Assembly: GCA_020740775.1 (NCBI GenBank)
Contig: JAHEWK010000001.1
Coordinates: 186,001 to 250,000 of the forward strand
DNA length: 64,000 bases
Reading direction: 5' to 3'
From: Ilyonectria destructans
Lineage: Eukaryota > Ascomycota > Sordariomycetes > Hypocreales > Nectriaceae
Part shown: piece after piece, positions 10,058-20,295 of the stretch
Position numbering within the stretch: position 1 is the stretch's first letter
Layout of the letters: each line of letters opens with the position of its first letter
The notes under the pieces: model-generated
Seen by the model: the letters and a program-made list of their open reading frames with translations, nothing else
Databases searched by the model: none
Told to the model about the DNA's origin: nothing
Made by a program: the position numbers and the translations under genes

Positions 10058-11213
10058 CTAAGAAGAAACCTTAAGTACTACTCTTCCTGGAATCTTTCCA
10101 GCTGCTAGTAAGTCGCAGAACTTGTCAACATCCTGCAATGTCCCCTTTGTTAAAACAGGGTGAACTAATCCCCTTACTGTGAAGTCAAGTGCTTCATCTG
10201 CTTCCTTCTTTGTGCCAACAAGGCTTCCAACAATGTTCAATCTCAGACCGCTAACTAGGACAGCTGACATTCCAGCTATGATGGATGGATCTTTCGGAAG
10301 AGCAAGCGCCTGAAAAGATTAGCATTTCTCGTTCCGGTAAAGTGGTAAATTTACCTACCACCATCGTTCCACGGGGTCTCAACATCAACGGTGCAGTAGC
10401 ATATGCTTCCTGCGTTGGAGCTGCAACCAAAGCCCCATGAGCACCGTAAGTCGTGATTCTCATCACCTCCGCCGCGGTATTCTTACACTCTCTATAGTCA
10501 ATAAACTCCTCTGCTCCCAACTTTCGACACATCTGCTCCTTCTCCTTTCCCCCATCAACAGCAATAACCCTCATCCCCATCGCCTTTGCGTACTGTAAAG
10601 CAAAATGGCCCACACCGCCACCCCCTCCGAGGATCACAATCCACTGTCCAGGCCTTACCGCGCTCCGCTTGCAAGCCGCGTACGCTGAGAAACCACCACA
10701 CATGATCGGACCTGCCTCTTCATCCGTGACTCCCTCGGGAATCCTAGTGGCATAACTCCCGTCCGTAACGCAATACTCCTGGAAAGTCCCAGCAACCTCA
10801 ACCGCATGATGTACTGCACTTAGGCAATGGACCTCATCCAAGCCGTTTGAGCACATCTCACATACACCGCAAGTAGATTCAATCCACTTCACCCCTGCCC
10901 TGTCTCCAACCTTCCAAAGGTTGGAAACTTCTTCACCGACGGCTACAACGACACCAGCTCCTTCATGCCCTGCGATTCCACGCGCGCTGGCAGCCATAGG
11001 GGGCACCATCTTGCCGAAGGCGGACCATTCATCACGCAGCAGGCATTTGTCCGAGGCGCAAAGGCCGCTCCAGTTGATCTTGACTAGAATTTGGTGTGGA
11101 GCTGGTTGAGTGACTGGGATGGACTCCACGGAGACTTTCGTATCTGCTCCAGAGCCCTTGCCAACAGCTGCATTCTGAGTCTGGGGGACAGTGGCGCTTT
11201 CGTTGGAGGGCAT
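10058..11213 (-). CDS. Zinc-dependent alcohol dehydrogenase (MDR superfamily)
   Basis: Two exons, 10359-11213 and 10058-10309, are joined across a 49-bp intron (gtaggt...tttcag) and give 368 residues, the usual length for Adh1-type enzymes. Visible motifs, in order: GLCASDKC with the first catalytic zinc cysteine; GHEGAG with the zinc histidine; the structural zinc cysteines C-x2-C-x2-C-x7-C (TCGVCEMCSNGLDEVHC); and the cofactor motif ILGGGGGVGH. The expected reaction is NAD(P)-dependent alcohol/aldehyde interconversion. The C-terminal exon (VSGLRLNIVGSLVGTKKEADEALDF) completes the fold. No lesion is seen. It is a cytosolic type. A run of about 35 extra polar residues precedes the usual start of the domain; an internal start is possible but no better Met is apparent. 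Neighbours are repeats and an SDR relic. Confidence 0.9.
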
Positions 11214-11844
11214 GATGAATAGGGTGATCGATAGTTTGAGGAAGGAGGTAGTTGAAATGGGTACAGAATCTTAGCTTAGAAGTCTTGACTGGGACGTATT
11301 TGGAATTGTGAAGGGGAGATTCCGGAGCTTTTTAGTATGAAGGGTCGTTTTACATTGAATTAGTAATCCTCCCGAGTATTTCACCGACGGCACAACCCGC
11401 TGTCCGAGGCCAGTCGCTAGAGTGCGGCTTTTCTTCATTTGTCATCTCTGCCATCTTTGAAAAGATTCCTTGCATTTCTCCACAAATAACGGAGCATGAG
11501 CTGTAGTAACAGCAGCCCTCCATTCGGGCTTGTCCCTCGGCCTTCTGTAGAGCCCGTATTAGTCCGGTGATTAATGGAAGTTACCCCATAGCAAACGCCA
11601 AGAGCTCTAAAGAGGACAATGACAGGGCTGCCTCGCGTTTGTTGACCACATACTGCAGTACATGATGCCACTAGTTCATCATTCCAAGATTCTGTGAGGG
11701 GCTTCCTGTTAACCCCTAGATGTACTCTGTTTGACTGGTAACCCCTACCAGTAACCTTAAGAAGGCTGGAATGTATCTACTATCTACTATATATATATTG
11801 ATTGAATGCTATCTGTTTTTCAGTAGTTTAGTATTTGTCACGGG
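11214..11844. other. Intergenic, no gene seen
   Basis: A short minus-strand frame at 11435-11671 has no recognisable motif. The region presumably holds the alcohol dehydrogenase promoter, but no TATA-like box is obvious close to the start. Confidence 0.4.
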
Positions 11845-12150
11845 CTAAGCCGTGCCGGTCCCAGAAAGGCTGGCAGCACTGGTAGTGTGAACAATGGAGC
11901 CGCGAGTTCTGTTCTCCTTCATTGCTCACGCCTGTTCTCTCATGCATAACGTAACTCCGGTGAGATTGATGCCGATCGTGCGGTCCTAGTCCTCCCCCAG
12001 CACCTCCTCAATTGAGTTTACGAAATGTGACCGCATTGGGATAACAGCAGCGCCCTTTGACGCCAGGACTCTAGCTGATTCACGGCCCATGCCAGATTCC
12101 CCGCCAGTAATCGCGAACGTCTTGTTGGAGAAGAAAGTACAACGCTTAGC
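11845..12150 (-). pseudogene. Classical short-chain dehydrogenase relic
   Basis: The minus strand encodes KTFAITGGESGMGRESARVL, the SDR nucleotide-binding start (TGGxxGMG). In the same frame it continues, after an internal loss of roughly 40 residues, to DRTIGINLTGVTLCMRE and GSIVHTTSAASLSG, which are the later N-helix and catalytic-serine blocks of classical SDRs. In-frame stops lie at 11986 (TAG), 11926 (TGA) and 11845 (TAG), and no catalytic Tyr-x3-Lys follows. It is a decayed fragment unrelated to the better-preserved SDR pseudogene at 1328-2317. Confidence 0.65.
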
Positions 12151-13060
12151 GATATTGCCGAACTCCACTGACGTCAAGGCGTAACACGCAAGTAGATCCC
12201 CGTATCCGAGAACTAACACACGTCCGAAAGTATCGGAGCCAACCACATGCATTGCTGTCTGCCGTCGCAAATCATCTACTGTGTAGCTTGCTGTACTTGG
12301 CTGGACCAAGTTACGTCAAGGGCTAGTTTCGTAGAGTGGATCGAGGCTTTCGGATGGCGGGGACGAACCGGATCAGTTGCCTTTGGAACCCCACCCGCCT
12401 GCCTCAACGAACAGCCCGAAAGTCCACTCCTTCCGAAGCTCGTGACAGGGCTTCGGGTTGTAGGCAATTCCTGGCGGTTTGGGCCGTGGGACTCTGATCG
12501 ATCCATTGGATAATGAATCGATGGTCTGCCGGATACGTACGTGCATGGACGAACCTTCGTCCGACCCGGCAGATCCTGTCGGCTCTTCCTGTCGGCTCAT
12601 ATCAAGGCCGGATTGCGGGGCATCAGAACACAGAACACACCGAACGCGCCAACACCTTCACCTCCACTCTCGCGTTCGAGGTTTTCTGCCATGCGTGTTA
12701 CCGGGTTGCAACCTTTACTCAACTCAATGCCTATGCATTGGCGTTTGAACCAAAGAAGCTCTCCTACAAAACACTGGTCACTTTGATCCCTACCATGACC
12801 GAAGTTTTGAGGAGAATGTCAAGACACAGTTGAAGTTCCTTTGTGAGGTTTTATAGATGGATCTCTAAAGGTTCCCATAGCTTAGAGTAGCTGAGCGGAA
12901 TTAGAAGATCATGATACCTGAAGTACCTAGCTTGAAGCTGGATATCCTCGTCTGAGCGCATAACTGTCACAGTTAAATAATAGCATAGGCAGCGGGGGTG
13001 CAAACATGTAAAGAGTTTGAGGAAAAGCCGACGGATGTGCAAGAAAAAGCGCCATGTAAA
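12151..13060. other. Gene-free stretch
   Basis: Many overlapping open frames at 12247-12833 occur on both strands because the DNA is GC-rich, but none shows a family motif. I see no supported gene. Confidence 0.4.
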
Positions 13061-14902
13061 CTACTTATAGACGTAAAATCCCAAATCTTCCCCCTTCTCC
13101 TCCCGTATCGTTAAGCCATTACCCCAGAACTTAAATCTGTTCGGGCTGTTATACTCAAAGGTGAAGTCTTCTGTCCTGAAACTCTCGAGAATTTCCTTGT
13201 AGTGAAGAATACTCCCAGCATACATTGCCGTTACTTTCCCCTCCCCATTATTGCCCTTATACCACGACCGGCAACCGCTTGCCCAGACGGTTCGCTTTAA
13301 GAACTCCTGCGTGTAGGTGTTGTAGTCAGCAGTTGCGACTTCGCCGACGACGGCAGACCTGACCGATGTTAGTATTGCGGAGACAATATGGATGGGTGCG
13401 TGAGTGTATACTTGATGTCCTCAGTCGCAATCTTTCTGCACCATCTCAATATATAGTCTGCAGACCAATCCATAACCGAAAGTAGGCTACCGTGGCCGAC
13501 TGGGCTATTGGGTCCGCTGAAGATGAAGTAATTGGGCATATTGGGGGCGCAGATACCAAAGTATGCTTCTGGTTCACCCTGCCACTGATCTGCCAGTCTA
13601 ATGCCTCCCTTACCGACAAGCTCCCATTGCGGTGTGAAACTGACATCAAACCCCGTGGCGCACACAATAATGTCGACCTCCTCCATTCCATTAGCCGTCT
13701 TGACTCCCTTCTCGGTGACCCCCTCTATTTTGGCAAACTCAATGGCCACGTTCGACGTCTGGAGTGCTTCCAGGTAACCTTCGCCGGGCGTCAAACGACG
13801 ACATCCCACCCTCCAATCTGGAATGAGTTTGGCACAAAGCTCGGGGTCGTGGTTGAGCCTGGCCTCCATGTTCTTTTTGTATTCCTTTGAGATGACCTTC
13901 TGCTGTGGGCTGTCGGCCAACATCGCATAGAAGAACTGATTGAAGTTATGCTCAATCATCTTGCGCAACTGGAATAGCTTTTCTGGGTTTTCTCTAAATT
14001 CCTTCTTCTCCTCTTCCGTATACTGGAAGTTCTTGCCTTCGGGGGTGAGATCGGCTGAGAAATTCGAAGAGATCCAGTTTGGTGTTCTGATGTAGTTGGT
14101 GACTCTGGAAGCTTTTGGCTGCAACTGGGGCAGGATCTGGATAGCCGAAGATCCATTTCCAATAAGTGCGACTCGCTTGCCTATCCAGTCGAGAGAAGAG
14201 TCCCACGAAGCACTGTGTACAAGCTTCCCTTTGAAAGATTTCAAGCCACTAATATCAGGCCAGCGCCATTTGTTAAGGAAGCCAGATCCATTAACCAACA
14301 CGTCTGCCTCATCCTTGATAATAGTGCCATTTTGATTCACCTTGACTTTCCATTTACCTATCTGGTCATCCCAGATGCTCGAAACAACCTTGCTGTTGAA
14401 CTGAACACGTTCATCAAGGTTATACTTCTTAGTCGTTCTCTTAATGTATTCCCAGATTTCCTGGCCGGAGGCGTAGAGTGAACTCCAATCCGGATTAGGC
14501 TCAAACGAGAAGGTGTAGATATGAGCCGGTACCTGATGCATGGCCGGTCAGTATCCTTTCGTCTAGCGGACGGGCGTCGGTACTTACATCACAAGCCACC
14601 CCCGGATACCGATTTTCCAGCCACGTGCCCCCAACGTCTGAGTTCTTTTCATAGATCGCTAGGTCGACGAAGTCCTCCATCGGTATCTGGTGCTTCCATT
14701 TGTATGCTAGCATCAGCCCGGAGTAGCCAGCGCCGACACAGATAAGTCGGAGTTTTCGGGGTTTGTACACTGGGGATTCCACAATTGGAACCCAATTGGA
14801 AGGGGGTTTAGCGGCCGGCTCATGGTTGCCACCGTTAGATTTGGCGTGAGGAGACATGGCGAAGTCGCCCATCTCGTGGGTTTGTCTGTTTTGCTGTGTC
14901 AC
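13061..14902 (-). CDS. Type I Baeyer-Villiger flavin monooxygenase
   Basis: Exons 14588-14902, 13412-14532 and 13061-13358 splice in frame to 577 residues; introns are 55 and 53 bp. The FAD motif CVGAGYSGL lies near residues 55-63. The Baeyer-Villiger fingerprint F-x-G-x3-H-x3-W-D (FKGKLVHSASWD) is near residues 205-216, and a second Rossmann motif LIGNGSSAIQ for NADPH follows it. The expected reaction is NADPH- and O2-dependent insertion of oxygen next to a ketone to give an ester or lactone, although some relatives do other oxidations. The long C-terminal domain with SGPNSPVGHGS and the final W-rich block matches family length, and no lesion is seen. It is the left-most gene of cluster A, transcribed toward the window start like the P450 behind it. 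Its upstream region carries a perfect TTCGG-N5-CCGAA site. Confidence 0.92.
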
Positions 14903-15550
14903 ACGCAGTAATCTAGCAGGAGGATCTTGCTCCCAAGTATCAGTGTGTTCAAAGAATGGGGCTTATATAGACAGCCTAGAAAATATGCTGTCGGCCTTGA
15001 AGTCACAAGTCGGGTATCACATGGTGTACGAAATCAATCGTTTCGGGATGACCAAGTTTTCGTTCCGGACAACGAAAAGAGAATGCCAAATGCGCATAAG
15101 CGAATAGTCTTCGGATACCCCGAATGTACCGGGTACGATGGTCATGGGCGAGGAACGTGATCTGAGGGGCACTGAGTTGTACAGCCTAAACAAGTGTTTG
15201 TCCGGTGTCGAACTGACGATCGGTCCTCGGGCCGAAGCTCAACTTCCGAACGCACTCAACTCCGAAATCAAGTTGCTTAGTGATCCGAACACTGAGGTCC
15301 GAGCTGAGACTAAGAAGGGGCTACATGAGAAGGCAGGTCTCAGGGTATCCCAATGCTGATAGCTCTGTGGCCTTGTTCCGATCAGTTAACAAAATGCTAC
15401 TCCTCCGCCTTCGGCAACAGGGTACCCCGCATTCGTTAGGCTTATCAGGGGCCCAAATTGTCTATAGTGTCCGATTGGGTGTATGTCTGTTCTTGATTGC
15501 GTCAGGTCCCTGCTCTGAGTTCCTGTACATCCTGTTGGATTGACTCCTGG
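14903..15550. promoter_or_regulatory. Promoter region of the Baeyer-Villiger monooxygenase gene
   Basis: A minus-strand TATA box (CTATATAAG) lies at about 14961-14970, 60 bp before the ATG. Between 15040 and 15300 there are at least eight TTCGG, TCCGG or CCGAA half-sites, including the perfect inverted repeat annotated separately. The density suggests control by a Zn2Cys6 regulator, the candidate being the one at 22506-24770. The binding itself is inferred. Confidence 0.5.
15110..15124. promoter_or_regulatory. Perfect inverted repeat TTCGG-N5-CCGAA
   Basis: TTCGG (15110-15114), spacer ATACC, CCGAA (15120-15124). CGG/CCG half-sites with a fixed spacer are the usual target form of Zn2Cys6 dimers. 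A site with the same spacing occurs at 17815-17829 in the next promoter. Confidence 0.55.
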
Positions 15551-15836
15551 TGTGGCGGCAAAATCAGCTGGATTTGTGTTGGATTCGCGATGCACTTATT
15601 CAGATGAATCTAGTGGATAATGGGGAGGCATGTACCTATCATAACGATGCTATTGATTGGTCTTGTTGCTTGTCTTGATCTGGATCTCCTCCTTTCCAAT
15701 TGTGGAGGAGGGCCTGGGTTTCCCATCCCTTCTTATCTGTTTACTGCAAGACCGGATATATTGATAATATTGTTCAGCGTCTATTTATCCGCACGTCAGG
15801 GCCAATCTAACACAAATTCGGCCCTTATTCCGCCAC
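15551..15836. mobile_element. MITE-like element with about 36-bp terminal inverted repeats
   Basis: The left end, 15551-15586, starts TGTGGCGG and contains GATTTGTGTT. The right end, 15802-15836, ends CCGCCACA and contains AACACAAATTCG. Reverse-complementing the right end matches the left over its whole length with only a few differences. The element is about 286 bp, non-coding, with an internal CTCCTCC...GGAGGAG hairpin. No clear target-site duplication was found. Parts of this element recur at 3167-3193 and 9008-9060. Confidence 0.75.
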
Positions 15837-16062
15837 ATGTCACCGTGCGTATTTGGGTAGCTGGTCGTGCATATGGCGTGTGACTGCTATAGCTATGCCC
15901 TTCTAGCTGGTCTCGATATAAGGATGTACAGGGACTCGGAGCGGGGATCATATGCAACTCAGAATATACACACATCCAATGTGACGCCTCACAGAATCAG
16001 GGCTCGTGACACACACTGTGAATATGCAACTGCGACTGTTTATCCTTAAAATGCCTAGACTT

Positions 16063-17669
16063 CTACCTGGCCAAATCCCCGCGCCGCCGTAGGTTCACCA
16101 TGACGGCGTGGCTGGTCACGTAAGAAGTAAACCGATCATGAGTTTCCACCTTGGCCTCTTTGTCCACCAGCGTAACGTCGTACTTCCTAAAAAGGTACGC
16201 TAGAATGTAGTGGATCTCTGCGTACGCGAGGTTCTGTCCAAGGCAGCTTCGGAGACCTTTTGAGAAGGAACACATGTTCGTATCCAGACTCTTGCCGTTC
16301 TCGCCGAGCCACCGATCAGGGTTGAAAGTTGTTGAGTCATCGCCCCAGAGCTCTTTACTGAAGTTCATTGTGTACGCAGACATGCCAATGACGGTGCCTG
16401 CAGGCACGACTTGGCCATCCACGACGAGAGGCTCAGCCTCTCTGGGTACAACACGAGGAAGTCTTCCCGGTGAGGCAATGGCAAATCGAACGGCTTCTCG
16501 CGCGCACGCGTTCAGGTATTCGATCTTTTCCAGATTGACCAGGGTTGGTAGCTGCTCTGCATCGGCAACTCCTGATTCTAGAGCCTCAAAGAGCTTTCTT
16601 GTGATGCGGTCATTCCGTGCAATTTGGGCAACAGCCATCGCTAGTGTGAAAGCTGTAGTGTCCGATCCTGCTATAAGGAGGTCCGTCGCTTCGGCTCCCA
16701 TCTCTTCCCCCGAAAGATGTGACAAGCTCGAGAAAATAATGGGTTGTTCAGATTTTGGTGGATTCTTCTTGAAGGTAATTGCTGCCTCGTAACAGGCGTC
16801 GTAAAGCGATAGCATAATGCGAGTGTCCTTGCTTGTGGCCTTGGCAATGGCGGCGGGAATACTCGTGACGATCAGCCGGAAAACGGGCTGATACATAAAC
16901 CTCCAGAGAATTGCCGAAACGGAATCAAACGCCTCCAGGAAACCTCCATAAAAGTTTTCGTCGCTGTTCTCAAGTTGACCAAGCGGCTTTCCGACACAGT
17001 AATGAGAGATGATATCGACAGTGGTGCACCTGATCGCATTGAAGATATTGTAAGGCCCGCTCTGTTTGTCAATTCTTCTCCCCAGTTCAGCGATCTTTTC
17101 CTTCAGCAACCCTTCCACTTGAACAATGGCACGACGGGAGAAGAACGGGTTCAGACTTCGCCTTCGAACTTTGTGTAGACTAGGAATATGTTCGGCAAAA
17201 ACAGTGTGTGGGGTGTTGAAACCGGCGTAAAAGTCTTGGTGTTTGATGTACGTTGAGGTTTGATTATACACAGTCTTGTAAACGTTAACATCGTCGATGT
17301 GTAGCTCATTGGGGGCAATCCTAATTGCTCTTGACTCTTTTCGTCTTGTGATTAGCTGGACAAGTAGTTGAGGGAGACCCTGAACCTAGACTCACTATAT
17401 TTCTCATGCAACCTCTCGAACACATGTTCGGGATTACCGTCCTCGGACACTCGAAGTAGCCATTGCTGTGACAGACAAGCCTCCTTGGGGCCAGGAAACC
17501 TTGCTAGGGGGTGCAAGTAGAGCTTGTAGATTCTGTCGACTGCCCAATACAGTAAGAATCCCGCCGTTGATATCAAAAGAATAGTGCCCCAAAGGTGGCT
17601 CTGACTCCGACCCGCAAATAGTGCCAGGAATTGAGCGTTGGGAGCTGCCCACACAGTAGATTGGATCAT
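16063..17669 (-). CDS. Cytochrome P450 monooxygenase
   Basis: Two exons, 17396-17669 and 16063-17336, splice across a 59-bp intron to 515 residues. The start at 17669 (MIQSTVW) is preferred over an upstream in-frame ATG at 17789 because it puts the membrane anchor near residues 25-50, where microsomal P450s have it. In order: the anchor LLISTAGFLLYWAV; a proline hinge (HPLARFPGP); the I-helix oxygen-binding motif IAGSDTT; ExxR in the K-helix (REAVR); and the haem loop FSKGLRSCLG with Cys near residue 456. All signature residues are present and the frame is clean. The N-terminal half resembles the trichodiene-oxygenase-like fungal group (IRIAPNELHIDD). It is an endoplasmic-reticulum enzyme needing a reductase; the substrate is unknown. 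It shares a 458-bp divergent promoter with the metallo-beta-lactamase-fold gene. Confidence 0.93.
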
Positions 17670-18127
17670 CCTTTCCTTTCCGGATTGCCGCGGTCCTGCA
17701 AAGACTGGAGGTTGTTGTGTTGGAGATGGAAATCGTATGGCCGTTCTACTGGATGGGCGTCTTGGTTTATCAATTTGAACTTTCAACAAGTGTTTTGATC
17801 GGTGCTCGAGACGTATCGGGAAATCCGAAAACTAGCGGATGTTTACTAACTCGTAACGAATGCCGAAACAGGATCGGCAGTGTTTCGGGAACCCGATCGG
17901 AAGGGATTCGGAATTGTCATCGGATGTGGCTCAGGAAACGTTCTAAGGTTCTCCATGACGTAATTTCAGAAAGCCCCTACCTCGAGGTTGCAAAAGCATC
18001 TTTTCCGGACGACTCTCACTTCTGTTCCTGGGAATCAGATCCATGCGTAAGAAGGACACATCAGCCCGCCCGTTGAGAATCAGCTTGCAATTCAGGATAC
18101 ATCTTACGTTTCGTTATCGGCTTCACA
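17670..18127. promoter_or_regulatory. Divergent promoter shared by the P450 and the MBL-fold hydrolase genes
   Basis: This 458-bp intergenic segment is rich in CGG/CCG half-sites: TCGG-N5-CCGAA at 17816-17829, TCGG-N4-CCGA at 17885-17896 overlapping the palindrome CCGATCGG (17893-17900), plus GATTCGG and CATCGG further on. The arrangement fits co-regulation of the two flanking genes by one dimeric zinc-cluster factor. No TATA box is evident in either direction. Confidence 0.55.
17815..17829. promoter_or_regulatory. TCGG-N5-CCGAA inverted repeat
   Basis: ATCGG, spacer GAAAT, CCGAA. It has the same 5-bp spacer as the site at 15110-15124 upstream of the Baeyer-Villiger gene, with one mismatch in the outer base. 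Confidence 0.5.
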
Positions 18128-19401
18128 ATGGCGTCTGTGCAGGCGAAAGCAACATTGGAATTTTTCGGTAAGCAACACGAGTTTACACACAATGGCACTG
18201 GCGAAGTGGACATTGAGCTGACATTCAGTAGGTGCGACAACGTTCCGTCTACGAGCAAATGGGGTCACTATTTTTCACGATACGTGGCTAGACAAACCTG
18301 CATTGATGAAGCGGCATCTGGAGCTCGATGATGTGACAGATGCGGATTACATCTTCATCTCTCACGCCCATTTTGACCAGTAAGTCCAACATGACTCCGC
18401 TCCAATTCCAACCACGTTTCATTTCTCGTGTCCTTGAAGCGCCGCCGCACCCGAGCTAATAGGGTGTTTCCAATCTAGCTTACCAGGCGCTGATCGACTC
18501 TCCATCCGTACCGGTGCGACAGTCATTGGGAACTGCGAAGCACTTCGCCTGCTTCGGGAGGCCGGGGTCCCAGAGACACAGCTTCTGCCTGTTGCCGGTG
18601 GAGAGCGTATTCCTCTCTTCACGCGGGCTGTTCGCGAACAAGCATCAAATGGCACGTGTCTTCTTGCCCAAGGCCGCCCAGGTGCACCACCACTGCCACA
18701 TTCCGACCTTGCAGCTCTCGCCGTCCATGTCTGGCCGTCCCTACACGGCCTCTTGCCCGACCTCGCTGAGCCACCAACTGTGTTTGATTCGGGGCACGTA
18801 TTCACAGGCTCGACAAGCGCTTTCGACTGTAGCGTAGACATTACACGCAACATGGCCTACGGCTTGTTTCGATCAGAGGAGTTGGTACCTGCCGAAGCCA
18901 AGGATGCAAAAATGCGGTCGTTTATTGATTTCATCAATGACCGAAAGAGGAATATCATGAGTGCCTGTGACGGCGGCCAGCTCATGTTCAATGTACTGGT
19001 CGGTGACAAAGCGGTGCTCTTCAACTCGCATCTTGGGGCGTATGATGGGATTATGAAGGTTGTTGAGCCGAGACCTGACGTGGCGGTATTGGGAATTGCA
19101 GGGAGAGGAAACCTGAACGGCCGACCTTACGACGGATCTGGCGCCCAGTTCGCTGTGGCAGAGCTCAAGTGGTTAGGGGAACCAGAGAGGGTTATTTGGG
19201 CCCTCCATGACGAAAGGTAAATTGTTTTGACTGCCTCCCTCCCACCCTTCCCCCCAACAGAATAGCCGCATTAACCTTTGCATAATTAGCCTTATCCCTC
19301 CATTCCGCGTCGATAAAGATTGTGCCACTCAGCTTGTGGAAAAGGAAACAAGATCAAAAGTTGTAGACCTACCATACGCAGAGCCATACGACCTCTTTTA
19401 A
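18128..19401 (+). CDS. Metallo-beta-lactamase-fold hydrolase
   Basis: Four exons (18128-18167, 18232-18379, 18479-19216, 19290-19401) splice in frame to 345 residues. The first motif block, DTWLDKP...HLELDDVTDADYIFISHAHFDHLPGADRL, contains the HxHxDH zinc-binding signature, split by an intron inside the final His codon. Further metal ligands are expected in the F(D)SGHVF region and the C-terminal ALHDES part. The arrangement recalls UPF0173/UlaG-like lactonases rather than the THxHxDH thioesterases of polyketide clusters. The reaction is therefore probably hydrolysis of an ester, lactone or phosphate bond; the substrate is unknown. There is no signal peptide, so it is probably cytosolic. It is transcribed away from the P450 from a shared promoter. 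Next to a Baeyer-Villiger enzyme, a lactonase role is attractive but inferred. Confidence 0.88.
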
Positions 19402-20295
19402 ACTTAGCAGATATAAAAAGTGCATTTAGCCAATGTTTCTTCTTCTCCATCAAGTCTGAGATGAGACTTTTCGTAGTAGTGCAAGAAAGGTGAGAAAAAA
19501 GAGTTTCGCCAGCTCTTCTGAATATGGTTCGCGTGGCGTCTTTCCCTCATCCATGCAGGTCCAGCAGAATAAGTAGACATGGCTGCGTGAACATGCTGCG
19601 ACTGCTCATTGGGGCTTTTAAATGCGTGGCTTGAGGCTTTTGCTCTTGCTCCGCACTAGTGTGTTGTGAATCGAGATCAACCCAACCTTGCCTACCAGAG
19701 AATTGCCACACCCAATTTTAGCCCTTTCATTCTCGATCTGGTCGAAGTTTTCCAAATTTCTCGTTCATACCTAGAAACTCCAGTATTTTGCAAAGCAGGT
19801 CCGTCCTCCGTGTGATAATGAAAAGAAAAAGAAGGAAAAGAAAGAGGAAGAAAAGAAGCACAATCTTGGCTTGATGTTTCCGGGATTTTGGAATTTAGTA
19901 ATTTAGGGGGTTGGGACTGAGTTCACGGTAGATTCTTCTGCTGGTCACCGGACGACAAGTGGGCGTGGGCTGTTGCAGCTTGATGATGAACACGGCAAAG
20001 GCCCCAGAAACGGACAACTACCCCGGCTCGCTTTGCGTTTTATCATCGGAACCTTATTGGCAGCAGGGCTTCGGACGCCGGCTTCCGAAGCCGAATTCGT
20101 TCCTTTCGGGACAACCGCTTGTCGTCTCGAAAGTTCCCCATTCCGCAGGAGCCGATGTTCAGCAGGTGGCCGGCGGCATATTGTAATGGTAATCGGAGTT
20201 CCTAACACTACTTCTACCTCATTCTCATCAATCCAAGGAGCCCCCGAAATGAACAATAATCTCAAATCTTTACCTCATTCACAAGCTGTTCCATC
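19402..20295. other. Intergenic region with a polypurine tract and the FAD monooxygenase promoter
   Basis: A nearly pure purine run of about 45 bp lies at 19817-19861. Between 20070 and 20130 there are several TTCGG/CCGAA half-sites, including the 13-bp palindrome annotated separately. No gene is supported. Confidence 0.5.
20080..20092. promoter_or_regulatory. 13-bp palindrome GGCTTCCGAAGCC upstream of the FAD monooxygenase
   Basis: A perfect palindrome around a central C, embedded in TTCGG...CCGAAGCCGAA about 205 bp before the start codon. Its half-sites match those in the two other cluster A promoters, but the spacing differs (10 bp between TTCGG and CCGAA). Confidence 0.4.

Noticed and set aside
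12247..12833. Cluster of open frames on both strands
   Set aside because: GC-rich DNA gives many chance frames here; none shows conserved domain blocks or plausible splice structure.
16274..16792. 172-codon plus-strand frame
   Set aside because: It is antisense to the P450 exon, which has all catalytic motifs.
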